The notes beneath the pieces were generated by a model, which was given only the letters and a program-made list of their open reading frames with translations, made no database searches and was not told where the DNA came from. From Paenibacillus mesophilus (GTDB lineage Bacteria > Bacillota > Bacilli > Paenibacillales > NBRC-103111), in NCBI RefSeq assembly GCF_005938385.1, contig NZ_VCRA01000003.1, forward strand, positions 124,001-188,000: a DNA stretch of 64,000 nucleotides, written 5' to 3'. The translations under genes and the position numbers were made by a program. Below are positions 60,205 to 64,000 of this stretch, in pieces; within the stretch, counting starts at the first letter, position 1; each line of letters begins with the position of its first letter.

Positions 60205-61792
60205 GCTCCGGCGAATCGTTTTCCGGCATGCGCCTTGAATCAGTCGCCTTCGTAATGCTTGGCCTGTGCTTGGATGCGAGTATCGGCCTGCGGAACAGAA
60301 TCGACAGCATCGCCTTCGCATTAAACGGAATGAAAGGCCACATGTAAGGAGTGTTATACGAACGTGATACTCCCAGCCAAATGAGCCATACCGTCACGCC
60401 GATCACGAGTCCCGGGATTTTGAATGCCGCCACCAAGACGAGAAGCGCCAGACGGACAAGACGATTGGCGAGACCCAGCTCATAGCTCGGCGTGGCGAAC
60501 ATCCCGACCGCCGCGACCGCCATGTACATGATCACCTCGTTAATGAACAAGCCGGTTTTGACCGCGATATCGCCCACCAGGATGGCCGCGACCAGCCCCA
60601 TCGCCACCGTCAGCGGAGAAGGCGTATGCACTGCGGCAAGCCGCATCATGTCAACCCCGACCTCGACCATCAGAAACTGGACGAGCATCGGCAGCTTCCC
60701 TGTCTTCTGGGGGCCGAGAAATTCAAGTCCGGCCGGCTTCAGCTCGGGATTCATAACGAGCAAAAACCAGAGCGGCAGCAAAAACAACGATGCGAATATG
60801 CCTATAAACCGGACCCAGCGCAAATAGCTGCCTACGAAGGGGGTCTGCCTGTATTCTTCGACATGCTGCACGAGGTGGAAAAACGTCGTAGGCAGGATCA
60901 TGACGCTCGGCGACGTATCCGCGAATATGATGACGTGACCTTCGAGCATATGCGAGCTGACGACGTCCGGACGCTCCGAATATCGCACGGACGGATAAGG
61001 ATTCCATCCTTTGCCGATGACCGCTTCCTCCAGCTGCTTGTCTCCAAGCGGTATGCCGTCTATTTTCACCTTGCCGATCTTGTCGCGCAGCGACTCGACG
61101 AGCTTCGGATCGGCGATATCGCTTATATAGCCGATGCACACGTCGGTTTTGGTCCGTTCGCCGACCGACATCAGCTCCAGCTTCAGTCTCGGGTCGCGGA
61201 TACGCCGCCGAACCAACGTAACGTTCGTCATCAGCGTCTCGACGAATCCGTCGCGCGCACCGCGAACGACCCGTTCGAGATCGGGTTCTTCGATCGAGCG
61301 GCCCGGATAGTTTTTGGCGTCGATGACGAGAGCGGTCGATTCATTATCTATAAAAAATACGGTTGAGCCGCTCAACGCGAAGCTAATCGCTTTGTCGAAC
61401 TGTTCGACCGGCACAACCTGGATGTGCGATACGTATTTCCTCAAAAAACTCGTCAGCGTATCCGGCACGACCTGATCGCGCTGCAAATGAGACAGCCTCA
61501 TGATTATATCCGTCAAGACGGCGTCCTTCGCGAAGCCGTTGGCAAAGAAAAAAGCGGTTCTTTTCGTCCCGAACTCCATGACCCGGAAGACGAGATCGAA
61601 GCTGACGTTCAGGCCTGTCTTCTCCTCCAGCGCCTTTTCGATCTCTTCGATACTGCCGGGAATTTCGTCTTGTTCCTTCAAGCCGAGCTCTTCGTCGGTC
61701 AACAGCTCGCGGGCGTCGATCTTTTTGTCCTCGGCTCGCCTCCGTCCTATTTTGATCGTACCGGAAGCTCGTTTCTTCGTATCAGTTCCCAT
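60194..61792 (-). CDS. spoVAF: Stage V sporulation protein AF (GerA-family)
   Basis: A 532-residue member of the GerA/SpoVAF family in the spore inner membrane. The N-terminal soluble domain (residues 40-300) is followed by membrane helices from about residue 310 (FIGIFASLFLLPLWFLLVM, AMGLVAAILVGDIAVKTGLF, LALLVLVAAFKIPGLVIGV). Typical motifs are GRSIEEPDLERVVRGARDGFVE and FADTSPSVMILP. AGGAGGTACCGCTAA precedes the ATG. It follows spoVAB directly, without the usual spoVAC-AE genes. Confidence 0.93.
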   Translation of the reverse strand: MGTDTKKRASGTIKIGRRRAEDKKIDARELLTDEELGLKEQDEIPGSIEEIEKALEEKTGLNVSFDLVFRVMEFGTKRTAFFFANGFAKDAVLTDIIMRLSHLQRDQVVPDTLTSFLRKYVSHIQVVPVEQFDKAISFALSGSTVFFIDNESTALVIDAKNYPGRSIEEPDLERVVRGARDGFVETLMTNVTLVRRRIRDPRLKLELMSVGERTKTDVCIGYISDIADPKLVESLRDKIGKVKIDGIPLGDKQLEEAVIGKGWNPYPSVRYSERPDVVSSHMLEGHVIIFADTSPSVMILPTTFFHLVQHVEEYRQTPFVGSYLRWVRFIGIFASLFLLPLWFLLVMNPELKPAGLEFLGPQKTGKLPMLVQFLMVEVGVDMMRLAAVHTPSPLTVAMGLVAAILVGDIAVKTGLFINEVIMYMAVAAVGMFATPSYELGLANRLVRLALLVLVAAFKIPGLVIGVTVWLIWLGVSRSYNTPYMWPFIPFNAKAMLSILFRRPILASKHRPSITKATDSRRMPENDSPEPSS

Positions 61793-61824
61793 TTAGCGGT
61801 ACCTCCTGTCGATAACGTACTCGT

Positions 61825-62250
61825 TCAGATACGGAATACGATCCATTCGAATAGCGAGCCTGCCACTTTGCCGAGCACCATCGCCATAAGCAGCCAGACG
61901 ATATATCCCCCCAAGCCCAGACGCTTCGCCATGATCGGCAGCACATTAAGCACTTCGGTAAGCGCTCCGGCGAGCATACCGATAAAGCAGCCGGCGAGCA
62001 GACCGAATATCGATGCAAGGATCGGCGCGCCCCGTATCCCCCAATCGAAAAAATCGGCGAACGTCCAGAACAGCACTCCCGCTACCATGGCTGCTTCAAA
62101 AACGTGTACGCGATCGAAAGTCCGCGTCATCTGCGCGAGCCGGGGCACGATATCGAGTACGATCAGGAAGGAAACCATTCCGCCTCCGACCGCCAGTCCC
62201 CCCGATAATCCGATCAAAATAGCCGCAATATTTCCCCATACCAAGCTCAT
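61825..62250 (-). CDS. spoVAB: Stage V sporulation protein AB
   Basis: A 141-residue polytopic membrane protein (about four helices), with GLSGGLAVGGGMVSFLIVLDIVPRL and GCFIGMLAGALTEVLNVLPI. It is part of the operon linked to dipicolinate transport into the spore. The start overlaps the spoVAA stop by four bases. Confidence 0.93.
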   Translation of the reverse strand: MSLVWGNIAAILIGLSGGLAVGGGMVSFLIVLDIVPRLAQMTRTFDRVHVFEAAMVAGVLFWTFADFFDWGIRGAPILASIFGLLAGCFIGMLAGALTEVLNVLPIMAKRLGLGGYIVWLLMAMVLGKVAGSLFEWIVFRI

Positions 62251-62930
62251 GCCGAACCTCCGGCGTTCCGGTCCGGGCGATCCGGTTCGCCTGCCGGCGG
62301 CTCGGCCGGAGCGGAGTGAAGCATCTTCTTGTATTCCTCGGTAATGACGTAATGGTTTAGGCTTTCCTGATAAGAAAACATTTCGACCTCGAGCGGACTC
62401 GGCTCCTCGCTGAACCGTTTTTTGAACAATTGGTTGAAGAAAATGACCATCCCCGCGCCGAGCCCGATCGAATACGGGATTTGCAGCCAGTAAGGATGTT
62501 CCGACCGTCTTCCCGTTATCATTTCATAAATGCGCTGATGCACCTCCATCATGCTGACGTCTTCGTGAAAATTCATAATGGCGAGTCCGGAGCCGACGAA
62601 CAGCAGCACCCAGACGACAGCCAGAGCAATCCGGTTCGGCGGCTTCGGCTTCGTCTGCACGTCGACGAGCACATGCGGCTCCCCGAAATAATCCACTTTT
62701 AGCTGCGGGTACACCCGCCGAATCGTTTTGACGATGTGCATCATATCGATCAAGACGATATTGCCGTCCATTTCCGACGGTTTGAATAACGGCAAATCAA
62801 GCAGCGTGCGCTCCATCTCCGGTTCGGCGAGCAGTTGGGCGACACAGCCCAGCGTTATCGATTGCCCCGGTGCGATAGAAGCCCGCTTGCGAAGTCGGAT
62901 ATACAATGTCGGAGTGAAAGTGCGTTCCAT
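62247..62930 (-). CDS. spoVAA: Stage V sporulation protein AA
   Basis: A 227-residue protein. The N-terminal soluble beta domain (TPTLYIRLRKRASIAPGQSITLGCVAQL) is followed by two transmembrane helices near residues 105-125 and 155-175. AAGGGAGTGATTCG precedes ATG 62930. It has its own sigma-G promoter (62964-62993), in line with forespore expression. Confidence 0.93.
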   Translation of the reverse strand: MERTFTPTLYIRLRKRASIAPGQSITLGCVAQLLAEPEMERTLLDLPLFKPSEMDGNIVLIDMMHIVKTIRRVYPQLKVDYFGEPHVLVDVQTKPKPPNRIALAVVWVLLFVGSGLAIMNFHEDVSMMEVHQRIYEMITGRRSEHPYWLQIPYSIGLGAGMVIFFNQLFKKRFSEEPSPLEVEMFSYQESLNHYVITEEYKKMLHSAPAEPPAGEPDRPDRNAGGSA

Positions 62931-62963
62931 CGAATCACTCCCTTTCCTTCATCATCTTTCCTT

Positions 62964-62993
62964 TAGTATGCGGAGCGTGGAAACGCGATAAAC
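62964..62993 (-). promoter_or_regulatory. Sigma-G promoter of the spoVA operon
   Basis: On the minus strand GTTTA is followed after 18 bases by CATACTA, a full match to the sigma-G -10 CATWHTA with correct spacing. spoVA is a sigma-G operon in B. subtilis. Confidence 0.65.
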
Positions 62994-63020
62994 GATCTAT
63001 TTTTTGGCAGCGGACGCAAC

Positions 63021-63064
63021 GGCAAAAAACCGCCTCCGGCCTCTTAAGGCTGAAAGCGGTTTTG
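63021..63064 (-). terminator. Intrinsic terminator of the spoIIA (sigF) operon
   Basis: AAAACCGC..GCCT and AGGC..GCGGTTTT pair, followed by TTGCC. It separates sigF from the sigma-G-driven spoVA genes. Confidence 0.75.
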
Positions 63065-63078
63065 CGTTATTTTCGAAC

Positions 63079-63834
63079 TCACTGCGCGATCTGCTCACGG
63101 ATCGACTGCAAAATTTTCTTCTCCAGCCGGGATACCTGCACCTGCGAGATGCCGAGCCGGCTGGCCACCTCGGACTGCGTCTGGTCCCGGAAATAGCGAA
63201 GGTAGACGATCAGCCGCTCCCTCTCCGACAGCGTACCGATCGCTTCGTTCAGCGCAAGCTTGTCGAACCATTTCTCCTGTCCTTCGTCGGCGATTTGATC
63301 CATCAGGGTTATCGGGTCCCCGTCGTTCTCGAATACGGTTTCGTGGATCGAGGATGGCGGCTTGTTCGCTTCCTGCGCGAATACGACGTCCTCCGGCGTG
63401 ATGCCCAAATCATCGGCGACTTCCTTGATCGTAGGCATTCTGCCGAGTCTTTTGGACAGCTCATCCTTCTTCTTCCTCACCTTGTTAGCCAGCTCCTTGA
63501 GCGAACGGCTTACCTTTACCGTACCGTCATCCCGCAGAAACCGCTGGATTTCGCCGATAATCATCGGTACCGCGTAGGTGGAGAACTTCACATCGTAGGA
63601 TAAATCGAACTTGTCGACCGATTTCAGCAGTCCGATGCATCCGATCTGAAACAAATCTTCCGGCTCGTAGCCGCGGTTCAAAAAACGCTGAACGACCGAC
63701 CATACGAGGCGGATGTTGCAATTCACGAGCGTTTCCCGCGCGACCGTATCCCCGGACTGGCTCAGGGCGATGAGCCGTTTCACTTCCGTATCGTCCAGGT
63801 ACGTATGAGAGGCATGTTTCAAATCGACATCCAT
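63079..63834 (-). CDS. sigF: Sporulation sigma factor F
   Basis: First forespore-specific sigma factor, 251 residues. Region 2 reads DLFQIGCIGLLKSVDKFDLSYDVKFSTYAVPMI, region 3 includes GRMPTIKEVADDLGI, and region 4 ends with TQSEVASRLGISQVQVSRLEKKIL. Third gene of spoIIAA-spoIIAB-sigF; it starts 13 bases after the spoIIAB stop. Confidence 0.97.
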   Translation of the reverse strand: MDVDLKHASHTYLDDTEVKRLIALSQSGDTVARETLVNCNIRLVWSVVQRFLNRGYEPEDLFQIGCIGLLKSVDKFDLSYDVKFSTYAVPMIIGEIQRFLRDDGTVKVSRSLKELANKVRKKKDELSKRLGRMPTIKEVADDLGITPEDVVFAQEANKPPSSIHETVFENDGDPITLMDQIADEGQEKWFDKLALNEAIGTLSERERLIVYLRYFRDQTQSEVASRLGISQVQVSRLEKKILQSIREQIAQ

Positions 63835-63846
63835 ATCGCAAAACCC

Positions 63847-64000
63847 CTAGTTATACAGCGCTTTTTTTGATTCGATTTGCTTGACCATGACGACCTTCGT
63901 CCCATGCCCCGGCTGGGAAACGATGTCCACTTCGTCCATGAAATTCTCGATAATCGTGAAGCCCATGCCGGATCGCTCCAATTCCGGCTTCGATGTATAC
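63847..64000 (-). CDS. spoIIAB: Anti-sigma F factor SpoIIAB, C-terminal part (5' end outside window)
   Basis: The last about 50 codons of SpoIIAB, the serine kinase that holds sigma-F and phosphorylates SpoIIAA. Visible are the ATP-binding G2 box [15 protein letters not shown] and the GHKL end [11 protein letters not shown]. The stop TAG is at 63849-63847. Identity is certain from sequence plus the downstream sigF. Confidence 0.93.
   Translation of the reverse strand, partial: YTSKPELERSGMGFTIIENFMDEVDIVSQPGHGTKVVMVKQIESKKALYN

Overview
The window is chromosomal DNA of a moderately GC-rich, endospore-forming Gram-positive bacterium. The best fit is the family Paenibacillaceae (Paenibacillus or Cohnella-like). 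This rests on many sporulation and germination genes (spoIVA, spoVIF, the YIEGIA pair, ypeB, spmA/spmB, dacB, ytfJ, spoVAA/AB/AF, sigF, spoIIAB), strong AGGAGG-type ribosome binding sites, a secreted copper-amine-oxidase-like stalk-domain protein, and a gene order that follows the Bacillus subtilis segment hbs-spoIVA-gpsA-der-ypfD-cmk-ypeB-serA-res-spm-scp-rib-lysA-spoVA-sigF. Genus is inferred, not proven.

Layout. 1-1.4 kb: the 5' part of an IS4-family transposase that runs off the left edge. 1.6-3.4 kb: a secreted stalk-domain protein. 3.6-8.3 kb: Leloir galactose operon galT-galK-galE with a divergent ROK repressor; two related palindromes in the shared promoter region look like its operators. 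8.4-23.6 kb: one long minus-strand block with HU, SpoIVA, a lipoprotein, two ferredoxins around a nucleotidyltransferase, DUF2768, a fibronectin-III protein, SpoVIF, GpsA, PlsY, Der, the YIEGIA pair, a YphA-like protein, YpfD, PlsC, Cmk, a small membrane protein and a PilZ protein. 23.9-30.3 kb: YpeB, a 50-residue zinc-ribbon-like protein, PrsW, MecA/MecB, a secreted deacetylase, a CPBP protease and small membrane proteins. 30.3-32.9 kb: tandem palindromic repeats, a serine T-box leader, serA and a hairpin-rich intergenic region. 32.9-42.7 kb: resABCDE, rluB, a peptidoglycan-recognition-like protein and dacB-spmA-spmB. 42.9-48.3 kb: a MurA with Asp in place of the catalytic Cys, and a GntR-regulated glcDF pair. 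48.3-52.2 kb: ytfJ/ytfI, scpAB and a degenerate M50-like protein. 52.2-56.5 kb: ribD-ribE-ribBA-ribH behind an FMN riboswitch. 56.6-64 kb: ppiB, three palindromic repeats, an MFS transporter, lysA, spoVAA-AB-AF, sigF and the 3' end of spoIIAB.

Sequence-level regulation is rich. Promoters matching sigma-E (spoIVA, dacB), sigma-K (spoVIF) and sigma-G (spoVAA) consensus can be read directly. There are also a T-box with a UCC specifier, an RFN element, likely ROK and GntR operators, and many intrinsic terminators.

The most unusual points are: a family of about 51-bp intergenic palindromes present six times at three loci; the MurA Cys-to-Asp variant; spmA with no canonical start codon at the expected position; a spoVA operon reduced to AA-AB-AF; and an M50-type membrane protein whose HExxH motif is lost. 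No CRISPR array, prophage, tRNA or rRNA gene was seen.
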